Both the position numbers and the translations under genes were made by a program. Of a stretch of DNA of 64,000 nt, positions 25,617 through 34,122 are shown in pieces. Each line of letters starts with the position of its first letter. The first letter of the stretch is position 1. Below the pieces are notes generated by a model, which was given only the letters and a program-made list of their open reading frames with translations, did not search any database and was not told the DNA's origin. Origin of the DNA: Geomonas sp. Red32 (lineage in GTDB: Bacteria > Desulfobacterota > Desulfuromonadia > Geobacterales > Geobacteraceae); NCBI RefSeq assembly GCF_023652955.1, contig NZ_JAKLOY010000011.1:62001-126000 (forward strand), written 5' to 3'.

Positions 25617-26861
25617 ATGTATTCGAATGTCGGTAGAAACACAATTGCGATGGTGCTTGCCGGTGGCAAAGGCGAACGCCTGAGTCCCCTCACCCTGAGA
25701 AGAGCCAAACCGAGCGTCGCCTTCGGGGGCAAATACAAGATCATCGACTTCGTTCTCAGTAACCTCTTCAACTCCGGTATCAAGAAGGTCTACATCCTCA
25801 CCCAGTACCGGGCCTATTCCCTCACCAAGCACATCCGCGAATCGTGGGGCAAGTGGACCGGCCTGGGGGAATTCTTCGTGGCCATCTCCCCGGAAACGAG
25901 CAGCGAGAGCGAGTCCTGGTTCAAGGGGACCGGCGACGCCATCCTCCAGTACCTGCGCTTCGTGGAATCCTCCGACGCCGACTACGTGGCGGTCTTCGGC
26001 GGCGACCACATCTACAAGATGGACATCAACCAGATGATTTCCTTCCACCGGATGAACCGCGCCGACCTGACCATCGCCGCCCTCGAGGTCCCGGTGGCCG
26101 AGGCCTCCCGCTTCGGGGTCTTCACGGTGGACGAGGACTCCCAGGTGACCGCCTTCACCGAGAAGCCGAAGAACCCGGAGCCGGTCCCCGGCCGCGACGT
26201 CTGCTTCGCCTCGATGGGGAACTACATCTTCCCGACCAAGAAGCTGATCGAGGTGCTGCAAGAAGGGAAGAAGATCTACGAGGACCTCGACTTCGGCAAG
26301 CACATCATCCCGATGATGCTGGAGAAAGGGGACCGGATCTTCGCGTACAACTTCAACGACAACGTGATCCCCGGCATGAAGGCGGAGGAGCGCGGCTACT
26401 GGAAGGACGTGGGGACGCTCGACTCATACTACGAGGCCAACATGGACCTCATCAACGTCTCCCCGCAGTTGAACCTCTACAACTACAAGTGGCCGATCCT
26501 CACCAACCAGGGGAACCTCCCCCCGGCCAAGACGGTCTTCGACGAAGACGACCGCCGCGGGGTCAACATCGATTCCTACGTCTGCGCGGGGTGCATCACC
26601 AGCGGGAGCACGGTACGCGGCACCATCATGGGCCCGCGCTGCCGGGTGAACAGCTACAGCCTGGTGGAGGACTCCATCCTCTTCGAGAATGTGAACGTGG
26701 GGAGGCATGTGAAGATCAAGAAGGCCATCATCGACAAGAACGTGGTCATCCCGGACGGGACGGTGATCGGGTACGATCACGAGGAGGACAAGCGGCGGGG
26801 ATACACGATAACCGAATCGGGAATCGTGGTGGTCCCCCAGAGCGGCCAGGTGAAGAAGTAG
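25617..26861 (+). CDS. glgC: Glucose-1-phosphate adenylyltransferase
   Basis: A 414-residue ADP-glucose pyrophosphorylase, the committed step of glycogen synthesis, forming ADP-glucose from ATP and glucose-1-phosphate. The N-terminal nucleotidyltransferase signature MVLAGGKGERLSPLT is followed by RAKPSVAFGGKYKIIDF; the metal-binding GGDHIYKMD is at mid-domain; the EERGYWKDVGT sugar-site segment follows; the C-terminal quarter is a left-handed beta-helix with hexapeptide repeats that carries allosteric control. ATG 25617 is preferred over GTG two codons earlier because AAAGGAG is correctly spaced from it. No other glycogen genes are adjacent. Confidence 0.95.
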   Translation: MYSNVGRNTIAMVLAGGKGERLSPLTLRRAKPSVAFGGKYKIIDFVLSNLFNSGIKKVYILTQYRAYSLTKHIRESWGKWTGLGEFFVAISPETSSESESWFKGTGDAILQYLRFVESSDADYVAVFGGDHIYKMDINQMISFHRMNRADLTIAALEVPVAEASRFGVFTVDEDSQVTAFTEKPKNPEPVPGRDVCFASMGNYIFPTKKLIEVLQEGKKIYEDLDFGKHIIPMMLEKGDRIFAYNFNDNVIPGMKAEERGYWKDVGTLDSYYEANMDLINVSPQLNLYNYKWPILTNQGNLPPAKTVFDEDDRRGVNIDSYVCAGCITSGSTVRGTIMGPRCRVNSYSLVEDSILFENVNVGRHVKIKKAIIDKNVVIPDGTVIGYDHEEDKRRGYTITESGIVVVPQSGQVKK

Positions 26862-26873
26862 CCCGGGGAACCG

Positions 26874-26895
26874 GCGGGGAGGGTTATCTCCCCGC
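26874..26895. terminator. Hairpin between convergent glgC and ctaB
   Basis: A perfect 8-bp stem (GCGGGGAG with CTCCCCGC) with a 6-base loop contains the ctaB stop codon. There is no T run on either side, so it may be a weak shared terminator or a 3-prime stabiliser. Confidence 0.45.
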
Positions 26896-27696
26896 GAAGA
26901 CCACGGCGGTGACGAGCAACGGGAAGAGAGTCACCCCGGCGAAGACCACCCGCTCCCGGGAGTTGACGAGGGCCACCGCCAGCGGGACGAAGAGGACGAG
27001 CGACCAGGGATCGGCACGGCCGGAGACGATATCGAAGGCGGGGAGCATCATGGCCGCCGCGATCATGGCGAAGATCCAGACGAGGCAGAGCACCCTCCCC
27101 CCCTGGCGGGACGGCGGAAGGAAAATGGGGAAGCCGGCCCGGCGGTAGTCGTCGGCGTAGCGCCGCTGGAGGAGCCAGAAGTGGGGGACCTGCCACAGGA
27201 AGAGAATGAGCGCCAGCAGCAGTATCGGGAAGTCGGTCGCCGCCCCGCCCGCCGCACACCAGCCGATCACCGGCGGGGTCGCTCCGCAGAGGGCCCCTAA
27301 CAGCAGGGCGAACGGGGTCCGCCGCTTGAGCGGCGTGTAGATGCCCAGGTACCAGGCGAGGGCGGCAGCCCCCAGGAGAGCGGCCTCGATCCCTCCCGAG
27401 AAGCCGAGGATGGCGAGGCCGTCGGCGGTCATCACCGCACCGAGGACCAGCGCCTCCGAGGGGATCATGTCGCCGCTGACCAAGGGGCGGCCCCAGGTGC
27501 GGCTCATCACCGCATCGCTTTTCCGCTCCATCACCTGGTTGAAGGCCGAACCGGCCGAGGCCAGCATGGTTACCCCCATCACCAGCGACAGGGCAACCGT
27601 GGTGTCCACCGTTCCCGGCCAGAGCAGGTACCCCGCAAGCGCCGCCATCCCGTTGACCAACGCCAGCCGCCACCTGAAAAGTTTCCGCAGTCCCCT
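26884..27696 (-). CDS. ctaB: Heme O synthase (protoheme IX farnesyltransferase)
   Basis: A polytopic UbiA-family prenyltransferase of about 270 residues that adds farnesyl to heme B to give heme O for the oxidase encoded just upstream. Motifs are the prenyl-diphosphate site around NQVMERKSDAVMSRT, the YTPLKR loop and the second Asp region with WQVPHFWLLQRRYADDYRRAG; eight to nine membrane spans are apparent. An ATG at 27729 gives 11 more residues, but that stretch (MGPVGPIGG) is encoded by a 9-bp repeat array with no ribosome site; GTG 27696 has GGAGG 4 bases upstream, so I place the start there. Last gene of the oxidase operon. Confidence 0.88.
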   Translation of the reverse strand, partial: RGLRKLFRWRLALVNGMAALAGYLLWPGTVDTTVALSLVMGVTMLASAGSAFNQVMERKSDAVMSRTWGRPLVSGDMIPSEALVLGAVMTADGLAILGFSGGIEAALLGAAALAWYLGIYTPLKRRTPFALLLGALCGATPPVIGWCAAGGAATDFPILLLALILFLWQVPHFWLLQRRYADDYRRAGFPIFLPPSRQGGRVLCLVWIFAMIAAAMMLPAFDIVSGRADPWSLVLFVPLAVALVNSRERVVFAGVTLFPLLVTAVVFAGR

Positions 27697-27709
27697 CACA
27701 AACCCTCCG

Positions 27710-27745
27710 ATAGGTCCAACAGGACCCATGCGTCCAATAGGACTA
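27710..27745. repeat. Four degenerate 9-bp repeats at the coxB/ctaB junction
   Basis: ATAGGTCCA, ACAGGACCC, ATGCGTCCA and ATAGGACTA lie head to tail. The array covers the coxB stop codon and the upstream candidate start of ctaB. Confidence 0.6.
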
Positions 27746-28663
27746 TTTCAAGCCTTTGATAAACTCCACCACCGCCTTGACCTGGGCGTCGGTAATCCCC
27801 TCCGGGGCCGGCATGATCGGGGGGAAGCCCTCCACGATGGCGGCGGCCGGGGTCTTGATGGACTCGGTCAGGTAGCCGTCGTCGGCAGTCACCGTCTCCT
27901 TCTTTCCACCCCGGGTCACGTTCACCTTGCTCCCGTAGAGCCCCTTGAAGGTCGGCCCCACCTTTTGGCTCCCGTCGGTGGAGTGGCAGCCGAGGCAGCC
28001 GAACTTCTCGAAGACCTCGTGGGCCATCCCCTCGTCCCCTTCCTTCTCCTCTTTCGCCTCGTTCAGCCAGGCGGTGAACTGCGCCTCGGGCACCGCCTCC
28101 ACCTTGCCGATCATGGCGGAGTGCCCGGTCCCGCAGTACTGGGAGCAGTAGATGTCGTAGCTCCCCGGCCTGCTCGCCACGAACCAGACATGGTTCTTCA
28201 TCCCCGGGACCACGTCCCGCTTGATCCGGAAGGCGGGGACGAAGAAGCCGTGGATGACGTCCTTCGACTCGAGGTTCACCTGCACCGGTTTCCCCACCGG
28301 AACGTACAGCTTGTCGGAGGTCTTGCCGTTTTCGTACTGGAAGCTCCAGGCCCACATCCTCGCCACCGCCTTCGTTTGCAGCGCCCCCTTGGGGACCGTG
28401 CGCAGGGTCAGGTAGCCGGACCAGCCGTAGTAGAACATGGCCAGCACCAGCAGGGTGGGAAGGAGGGTCCAGACGATCTCCAGCCACAGGCTTCCGTCCC
28501 GGTCGGAGGTAGGCTCGGGAGAGCGGGAACGCCGGTAGCGGACCACGAAGAGGATCATGGCCGCGGTGATGCCGAGAAGCATCACCAGGCAGGCGCCGAA
28601 GATGAAGATGAAGACCGGGTCAACTGCCTGGGTCGTCGATATCAGTTGGTTGTCCACGTTCAC
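27743..28663 (-). CDS. coxB: Cytochrome c oxidase subunit II with C-terminal cytochrome c domain
   Basis: A 306-residue caa3-type subunit II. Two membrane spans (about 15-41 and 60-80) precede a periplasmic cupredoxin domain with the CuA ligands H138, C173, C177, H181 and M184 (CSQYCGTGHSAM). A cytochrome c domain follows with CLGCH (C223, C226, H227) and a likely Met axial ligand in PIMPAPEG. It accepts electrons from periplasmic c-type cytochromes and passes them to subunit I. It sits fourth in the operon, 2 bases after subunit IV; subunit II placed after I, III and IV is not the usual coxBAC order. No cleaved signal peptide is obvious. Confidence 0.95.
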   Translation of the reverse strand: MNVDNQLISTTQAVDPVFIFIFGACLVMLLGITAAMILFVVRYRRSRSPEPTSDRDGSLWLEIVWTLLPTLLVLAMFYYGWSGYLTLRTVPKGALQTKAVARMWAWSFQYENGKTSDKLYVPVGKPVQVNLESKDVIHGFFVPAFRIKRDVVPGMKNHVWFVASRPGSYDIYCSQYCGTGHSAMIGKVEAVPEAQFTAWLNEAKEEKEGDEGMAHEVFEKFGCLGCHSTDGSQKVGPTFKGLYGSKVNVTRGGKKETVTADDGYLTESIKTPAAAIVEGFPPIMPAPEGITDAQVKAVVEFIKGLK

Positions 28664-28665
28664 CT

Positions 28666-28968
28666 CTAGCGGTAGAGCACGTCGAAGAAGGTAAGGCCGA
28701 TGAAGACCGCCAGCGTCACCAGCGCCACGAAGAAGATGATCCGGAACAGCCGGGCCTCGTACTTCATGTGCATGAAGAAGGCGATCACCAGCCCGGACTT
28801 GACGCAGGCGATGGCCAGCGCCGCCCAGACTTTCCCCGCCCCGAGGTCCACCCGGGTCACCGCCACGGTGGTCACCGTCAAAAGAAGCAGCGACACCCAG
28901 ACGGCCACCAGTTGGCCATAGCTTACGATATGAACCGAGCCCTCTTTATGGGCATCGTGATCGGACAT
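28666..28968 (-). CDS. coxD: Cytochrome c oxidase subunit IV
   Basis: A 100-residue membrane protein with three hydrophobic helices, matching the prokaryotic oxidase subunit IV family: the central helix contains the typical VKSGLVIAFFMHMKYE stretch and a charged cytoplasmic end. It is a small structural subunit of the terminal oxidase. Its stop and the coxB start are 2 bases apart, and coxC ends 10 bases upstream, so translation of the three is probably coupled. Confidence 0.92.
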   Translation of the reverse strand: MSDHDAHKEGSVHIVSYGQLVAVWVSLLLLTVTTVAVTRVDLGAGKVWAALAIACVKSGLVIAFFMHMKYEARLFRIIFFVALVTLAVFIGLTFFDVLYR

Positions 28969-28978
28969 GACCGAACTC

Positions 28979-29581
28979 CTACAGAATCAGGTAGTACAGC
29001 GGGAAAATGAAGATCCAGACCAGGTCCACCAGGTGCCAGTAGAGGGTCCCGTTCTCCAGCATCACATTGTTTTCGGCGGTGAGGCTCCCCTTGCCGACTT
29101 TGGTGCCGATCCAGGTCAGGAGCGCCCCGCCCACGACGACGTGGATCCCGTGGAGGCCGGTGGTCAGGAAGTAGAGGCTGAAGAAGACCGATTCTCCCGG
29201 AGGCCCGTGCACAAGCCGCGGCGAGCCGGGATAGATCCCGTGGGCGAACTTGGCGCTCCACTCGAAATACTTGATGACGAGGAAGATCCCGGCGCAGCCG
29301 ATCGTTCCCAAAAGAAGGGCCACGGTGCTCTTGGGTTTGCCGGTCTTGATGGCGGTAACCGCCATGGCCGCCAAGAGGCTCGAAGTCAGAAGCACCACCG
29401 TGTTGGTGGTTCCCATCACCACGTTGAGCTCGTGCCCCCCCGCCGAGAACTCGTGCGGATAGCGGGCGAGGTAGACCGCATAGAGGATGAAGAGCCCGCC
29501 GAAGAGGAGAAGCTCGGTGAAAAGGAAGAGCCACATCCCCAGCTTGGCCCCGACGTCGTCCCGCGGCAGAAGATGGCTCAT
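28979..29581 (-). CDS. coxC: Cytochrome c oxidase subunit III
   Basis: A 200-residue polytopic subunit III with five membrane spans, a shorter form than the seven-span mitochondrial type. Family features are GMWLFLFTELLLFGGLF in helix one, the conserved Glu in that helix, and the FFSLYFLTTGLHGIHVVVG segment. It stabilises subunit I. The start is the ATG overlapping the coxA stop (ATGA), with GGGGGA upstream; a much longer open frame exists but overlaps coxA. Cotranscribed with coxA and coxD. Confidence 0.94.
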   Translation of the reverse strand: MSHLLPRDDVGAKLGMWLFLFTELLLFGGLFILYAVYLARYPHEFSAGGHELNVVMGTTNTVVLLTSSLLAAMAVTAIKTGKPKSTVALLLGTIGCAGIFLVIKYFEWSAKFAHGIYPGSPRLVHGPPGESVFFSLYFLTTGLHGIHVVVGGALLTWIGTKVGKGSLTAENNVMLENGTLYWHLVDLVWIFIFPLYYLIL

Positions 29582-31203
29582 GGTTCCCCCGCCCTCTTGA
29601 AGTCGTAGGGACCGTGGGTGACGACCGGGTCCTCCTCGAAATTTTCCGTCGGCGGCGGCGTGGCGGTAATCCACTCCAGAGAGGCCCCTCCCCACGGATT
29701 CCCCTCGAACGGCTCACCCTTCAAAAGCCCGCGCCAGAGATTCACCAGCATGATGATGAGACCGGTGACCAGGATCCAGCTCCCCACGGTGGCGACGAAG
29801 TTCAGCCTCGCGAACTCGGGGAGGTAGTCGAAGTAGCGCCGCGGCATCCCCTTCATCCCCAGGACCTGCATGGTGAAGTACATGACGTTGAAGCCGACGA
29901 ACATGAGCGCCCAGGCGACGATGGCCGGTTTCTCCTTGTAGCGGCGCCCGTAGAACTTGGGAAGCCAGTAATGGGCGGCGGCGAAGAAGGCAAAGCCGGT
30001 GCCGCCGAACATCACGTAGTGGAAGTGCCCCACCACGAAGTGGGTGTCGTGCACGTGGATGTCGGTGGCCGCCGCGCCGAGGATCAGCCCGCTCAAGCCA
30101 CCGATGGAGAAGAGGAGGATGAAGGAGAGCGCGAAGAGCATCGGCGCCTCCAGCGAGATCGATCCCCGGTAGAGGGTGGAGACCCAGTTGAAGACCTTGA
30201 TGGCGGAGGGGATGGCGACGACGAAGGTCAGGAAGGAGAAGACCATCACCGCGGTGTCGCTCATCCCGGAGGTGAACATGTGGTGCCCCCAGACCACCGA
30301 TCCGGCCGCCGCGATGGCCACCGAGGAGACGGCGATCATCTTGTAGCCGAAGATCGGCTTCCTCGAGAAGACCGGGATCACCTCGGAGATCACCCCCATG
30401 GCCGGCAGGATCATGATGTAGACCGCCGGGTGGGAATAGATCCAGAAGAGGTGCTGGTACATGACCGGATCGCCGCCGCGGGAGGGATCGAAGAGCCCCA
30501 CCCCGAGGGTCCGCTCGGCGATCACCATGAGAAGCGTGATGGCCACGATGGGGGTGGCGAGGATCTGGACCCAGGCGGTGGCGTAGAGCGACCAGACGAA
30601 GAGTGGGAGTCTCCCCCAGTTCATCCCCTCGGCTCTCAGCCGGTGGATGGTGGTGACGAAGTTGACCCCGGTGAGGATGGAGGAGAAGCCGAGCACGAAG
30701 ACGCCGAAGACGGCGAGCGACACGTTGGTGCCGGTGCGGGCGGAGAAGGGGACGTAGAAGGTCCAGCCGGTGTCCGGAGCGCCGCCGCCGGTAAAGAGCG
30801 AGGTGAGGACGATAACCGCCCCGATGGCGTAGAGCCACCAGGAGAGGAGGTTCAGCCGGGGAAAGGCGACGTCCCGGGCGCCGATCTGGATCGGCATCAC
30901 CAGGTTACCGAACGAGGCCGGGATTCCCGGGATGATGAAGAGGAAGATCATCACCACCCCGTGTACGGTGAAGACCGCATTGTAGGTCTTGGCGGTCATG
31001 ATGGTCGGCCCGGGAGCCATCAGCTCCAGCCGGATCAGCACCCCGAGGAACACCCCGACCAGGAAGAATCCGAGCACCGAGTAGAGGTAGAGAAGACCGA
31101 TCCTCTTGTGGTCGGTGGAGAAAATCCAGGAGGCGATACCCCGTTTCCCGGTATCCTCCCAGAAGCCGCCCGTAACGGGCGTAACCGTAGCATCCGAACT
31201 CAT
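29578..31203 (-). CDS. coxA: Cytochrome c oxidase subunit I, A2-type heme-copper oxidase
   Basis: A 541-residue heme-copper oxidase catalytic subunit with 12 membrane spans that reduces oxygen to water and pumps protons. Ligands seen: H81 (TVHGVVMIF), the CuB site H258 with cross-linking Y262 in YSHPAVY, the His pair of WGHHMF (H307, H308), and HFVVGHFHYVMFGG for the two hemes. The usual Glu of HPEVY is Ala here, with Tyr-Ser preceding it, the mark of A2-type oxidases. A Lys-channel motif PSAIKVF is present. Start overlaps the SCO gene stop by ATGA, so the genes are translationally coupled. Confidence 0.96.
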   Translation of the reverse strand: MSSDATVTPVTGGFWEDTGKRGIASWIFSTDHKRIGLLYLYSVLGFFLVGVFLGVLIRLELMAPGPTIMTAKTYNAVFTVHGVVMIFLFIIPGIPASFGNLVMPIQIGARDVAFPRLNLLSWWLYAIGAVIVLTSLFTGGGAPDTGWTFYVPFSARTGTNVSLAVFGVFVLGFSSILTGVNFVTTIHRLRAEGMNWGRLPLFVWSLYATAWVQILATPIVAITLLMVIAERTLGVGLFDPSRGGDPVMYQHLFWIYSHPAVYIMILPAMGVISEVIPVFSRKPIFGYKMIAVSSVAIAAAGSVVWGHHMFTSGMSDTAVMVFSFLTFVVAIPSAIKVFNWVSTLYRGSISLEAPMLFALSFILLFSIGGLSGLILGAAATDIHVHDTHFVVGHFHYVMFGGTGFAFFAAAHYWLPKFYGRRYKEKPAIVAWALMFVGFNVMYFTMQVLGMKGMPRRYFDYLPEFARLNFVATVGSWILVTGLIIMLVNLWRGLLKGEPFEGNPWGGASLEWITATPPPTENFEEDPVVTHGPYDFKRAGEP

Positions 31204-32048
31204 TTACCCCCCGCCTGATGTCGTTTGACCTGCCGTCCCCCGAGGATCAGGTAGGCCAGAAAAGACCCGCAGCAGACGATGATCACCGTGGCGGTCACCC
31301 TGAGCAGGTTGAATTGGTAGCTCCTTTTGGCCGGATCGAAGGTGAAGCAGTAGCCGACCATCTTCTTGATGCCGTAGCCGATCTTCCCCTCCCCCGCCTC
31401 CACCAGCGCCAGGGTGAGGTCCTTGGCGAGGAAGGTGGTCCCGTAGAGGTAGCGGACGATGGTCCCGTCGCCGGAGACGATGAAGCAGGCAACCGGGTGC
31501 ATGAACTCCACCCCCTGCCGCTTGAAATGGAACCCCGCCGCATCGGTCACCCCTTTGATGGAGGCGAGCTCGCCGGTCAGGAAGTGCCACCCCTCCTTGG
31601 GGAAGCGGTCCTGCATGGCCGCGAGGTACATCCTTTGGTTGCTGGCGGCGAGCTGCGGGGTTTCGGTCTCGTCGATACTCAAGGAGAGGACCCGGTAATC
31701 GCTGCCTGCCTTGAGCTTGAGGGCCGGGAGCACGCGGGTCAGATCGGATTGGAGAAAGCTGCAGACGTTCGAGCAGCGGTAGTAGACCGGGACGATGATG
31801 GTGGGGCCGGTGATAAGCTCCCTCAGTTTGCGCGGCGTTCCGTTCTCGTCCTTAAACACCAGGTCGAGCGGGACCTTGGCCCCCAGCTTCTCGTCCAGCC
31901 CGACGAAGGCATCTGCTGGCGCGCCAGCCCCCCCTCCCCCGCCACCCGGAGTGGAATGCACGTGGGCCCGCGCCATCACCGGAGTGAGGAGAAAGAGAGC
32001 AACCAAAAGTGGCATATAACGGAGGAAAACGTTTCGGGTAGGTGGCAT
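31200..32048 (-). CDS. SCO1/SenC-type copper chaperone with C-terminal membrane span
   Basis: A 282-residue protein related to SCO1/SenC, which delivers copper to the CuA site or reduces its cysteines. It has an N-terminal signal (about 5-28), a Gly-rich linker, a thioredoxin-like domain with CSNVC (C92, C96) and the third copper ligand His in MHPVACFIV (H184). A hydrophobic helix near 250-272 followed by a basic tail anchors it, which many SCO proteins lack. The ATG at 32048 has GGAGAACGC directly upstream; a TTG seven codons earlier is less likely. First gene of the oxidase operon, coupled to coxA by a 4-base overlap. Confidence 0.92.
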   Translation of the reverse strand: MPPTRNVFLRYMPLLVALFLLTPVMARAHVHSTPGGGGGGAGAPADAFVGLDEKLGAKVPLDLVFKDENGTPRKLRELITGPTIIVPVYYRCSNVCSFLQSDLTRVLPALKLKAGSDYRVLSLSIDETETPQLAASNQRMYLAAMQDRFPKEGWHFLTGELASIKGVTDAAGFHFKRQGVEFMHPVACFIVSGDGTIVRYLYGTTFLAKDLTLALVEAGEGKIGYGIKKMVGYCFTFDPAKRSYQFNLLRVTATVIIVCCGSFLAYLILGGRQVKRHQAGGK

Positions 32049-32084
32049 GCGTTCTCCAATGAGATTCAAAAAACTCAGTGGTTA

Positions 32085-32112
32085 ATTATAAAGGAAACAA
32101 TCCCGCTGTCTA
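32085..32112 (-). promoter_or_regulatory. Promoter of the cytochrome oxidase operon
   Basis: Minus strand TAGACA, 16 bases, perfect TATAAT. Transcription should begin near 32078, giving a leader of about 30 bases before the SCO-type gene. Confidence 0.7.
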
Positions 32113-32488
32113 CTGCCCGGAGCGAAAAAACGCTAACGATTTCAAGTTGCTGAGGGGAATCGAGTCGAAAACCACTCGTTTCTATGGCATTTGGCAAAGC
32201 CGGTCTGGATTTAGATCGGTAAAGGGAAGAATAAACTTGAGGGAGAAACTGTCATAAGGCAGGCTATTTCTTGCATAGCCAGAGAAGAAATGGCCTATGA
32301 GAGAGCGGCAAGGCTGACCGCGAGGCAGGTATGTACTGGGGAAAGGGGGGAGTTCCCGCTCCTTCATAGAGAGGATGCGAGTGAGGATCTGGTCCCGCGC
32401 CATGCATTCCGAACGGTTAGCCCCCGCACCTCACGGCCAGATCCACTGGACTGCGCCGTGACAAAAGCGAGTCCGAATTCCGGAGGTG
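32113..32488. other. Gap without a supported gene
   Basis: This stretch between the oxidase promoter and the downstream end of the marR/SDR operon is lower in GC than its surroundings. Open frames in it are short, lack ribosome sites and show no coding bias. I see no RNA gene or recognisable remnant. Confidence 0.6.
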
Positions 32489-32914
32489 TCAGTACACTCC
32501 GGCCACGAGCTTGTTGAGCAACTGTTTCAACTGCTTGTACTCACCGGGGGTGAGCTTTTCGGTGATTCTCCGGCGGACGCGGTAAGCTGCCTGAGACAGC
32601 TCCTCTTCGAAGAGGGCCCTCCCCTTTTCGCTCAGCCGTACCCGATTGGCGCGCGGGTCCTCCGCCGACGGCTCACGCTCGACCAGACCAATCCTTTCCA
32701 TCCGCTCGACAATTCCTCCCAGGGTGCTCCTGTCGATCCTGCTTCTCTTGGCAAGCTCGGCCTGGGAGATGTTGTCCGCCTTCCAGAGGAGGGCGATCAG
32801 AATATACTGCGGCGGGGTTAGGGCGTAGTCCTGGAACTCATCCCGGAACACGGCCCAGATCCTCTGGGTGGCCTTCGAGAGCACAAAAACGACGCTTTGC
32901 TCGATGTCGAACAT
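32489..32914 (-). CDS. MarR-family transcriptional regulator (distal copy)
   Basis: A 141-residue winged-helix regulator. The DNA-binding core runs from about residue 35 to 105: LTPPQYILIALLWKADNISQAELAKRSRIDRSTLGGIVERMERIGLVER, then the wing with DPRANRVRLSEKG. The N- and C-terminal helices form the dimer interface. MarR proteins usually repress nearby genes until a small ligand binds. It is the last gene of a five-gene minus-strand operon, 12 bases after the SDR gene. It shares little with the MarR at the operon's front, so the two are not a recent duplication. Ligand unknown. Confidence 0.92.
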   Translation of the reverse strand: MFDIEQSVVFVLSKATQRIWAVFRDEFQDYALTPPQYILIALLWKADNISQAELAKRSRIDRSTLGGIVERMERIGLVEREPSAEDPRANRVRLSEKGRALFEEELSQAAYRVRRRITEKLTPGEYKQLKQLLNKLVAGVY

Positions 32915-32926
32915 GGCCCTTTTCCC

Positions 32927-33730
32927 TCATGCACCCTGAGCGGAGGCGGCCGGCCGGGGATCCTCCGCACCATCATCCGCTGCCGCGGCACAGCTGGCGG
33001 CCGGAATCGACGCCGCAAACGCCTTTTCAACCCCCTTGGCATTCTTGACCAATTGACCGTGGACCTCCTGCGACATGGGGTCGGGGAAGATATCCTCGTT
33101 ACCGTTTTCGAGCCCGGCCATGATTTCCGCGGCCACCAGCTCCGCCGCGGCCTTGGGGAGGTCCTGGCCCGCAGTCATCCTGGTATCGACCGGGCCGGGA
33201 TAAACCCCGACCACGCGCACCCCACGGAGTGCAAGCTCTCCCCTCACCCCCTGTATAAGGGAATGCACCGCGGCCTTGGAGGCGGAGTAGGTCCCGTTGG
33301 CGGGGAGGTTCACCAGCCCGAGGATGGAACATACGTTCACCAGCACCCCGCCGCGGGAGGCGAGTACCGGCGCGAATGCGCGGCACATGGCCAGGGTGCC
33401 GAAGAAGTTCGCCTTCATCTCCTCCTCGGCGCCGGTCATGCCGGTTGGCTCCAGCAGGCCGGTACAACGGTTGACCCCGGCATTGTTGATCAGCACGTCC
33501 ACGTCCTGGCAGATCTCATGGGCCGACGCCACGCTGGCGGGATGGGTGATATCCAGCCGCAGCGGGACCACCCTGTCGCTCTTGCGATTGGACAACGTCA
33601 TCACCCCGGTGATGGTTCGGGCTGCCGCATAGACCTTGGCAGCCCCTTTGTCGAGAACGGCATTCACTAAAGCCCCGCCGATGCCTCCGTTGGCGCCGGT
33701 GATCAGCACTGTTTTACCTTTGAGGTCCAT
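32927..33730 (-). CDS. Short-chain dehydrogenase/reductase
   Basis: A 267-residue classical SDR using NAD(P)H in the cytosol. Seen are the nucleotide motif TGANGGIGG near residue 12, the structural NNAG, the catalytic Ser in NVCSILG and the YxxxK pair in TYSASKAA, followed by YPGPVDT. A C-terminal Ala-rich tail of about 25 residues exceeds the usual fold. Start at MDLKGKT with AGGAAAGGA upstream; the open frame extends far upstream but through the preceding gene. Substrate unknown; being bracketed by two MarR regulators suggests an inducible detoxification or lipid-related reductase (inference). Confidence 0.92.
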   Translation of the reverse strand: MDLKGKTVLITGANGGIGGALVNAVLDKGAAKVYAAARTITGVMTLSNRKSDRVVPLRLDITHPASVASAHEICQDVDVLINNAGVNRCTGLLEPTGMTGAEEEMKANFFGTLAMCRAFAPVLASRGGVLVNVCSILGLVNLPANGTYSASKAAVHSLIQGVRGELALRGVRVVGVYPGPVDTRMTAGQDLPKAAAELVAAEIMAGLENGNEDIFPDPMSQEVHGQLVKNAKGVEKAFAASIPAASCAAAADDGAEDPRPAASAQGA

Positions 33731-33774
33731 GATGATTCCTTTCCTGTTGGTTAGCTCCAGACGAGTCTGAAGAG

Positions 33775-34122
33775 TTACTTCGATTCGAATCCCGGTAGCC
33801 AGCTTATCTCTTTCAGCGGCTCCCCTTCCTTGTAGTACAGCGATGGAGACAGCGGCACGAAGAAGATATGGACATCCTCGTAGCCAAAATGGACGAAGAG
33901 GTCGTTGAGAGTTTCCGCGATCCGGTCGTGTGTTTGCTGCGGTCTCGGAAACATGAATATCTCCAGCGAGCGTGGACTGGGCGTGAGTTGGATGACGGGC
34001 AAAAGCTCGGCCTTGACGACTTCCTCCGGCACGGCGGCAACCCGGGCAAACTCCATGACCAACACGGGGATTTGCTGGCACAACAACCCCTCGTCGAAGC
34101 CCTTGAATCTCAGATAGGACAT
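33775..34122 (-). CDS. DUF1904-family protein
   Basis: A 115-residue protein resembling the DUF1904 family by its opening LRFKGFDEGLL, the VIQL strand, the FPRPQQTHDRIAETLNDLF helix and the GYEDVHIFFVPLSPSLYYKEGE end. The fold resembles tautomerase-like small proteins, but no function is established for the family. Start at the Met of MSYLRFKG with GGGAGGG 9 bases upstream. It overlaps the preceding small gene by 13 bases and precedes the SDR gene by 44 bases. Confidence 0.8.
   Translation of the reverse strand: MSYLRFKGFDEGLLCQQIPVLVMEFARVAAVPEEVVKAELLPVIQLTPSPRSLEIFMFPRPQQTHDRIAETLNDLFVHFGYEDVHIFFVPLSPSLYYKEGEPLKEISWLPGFESK

Noticed and set aside
32182-32403. A 73-codon minus-strand frame in the gap upstream of the oxidase operon
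   Set aside because: No ribosome site, no GC3 bias and no recognisable motif.
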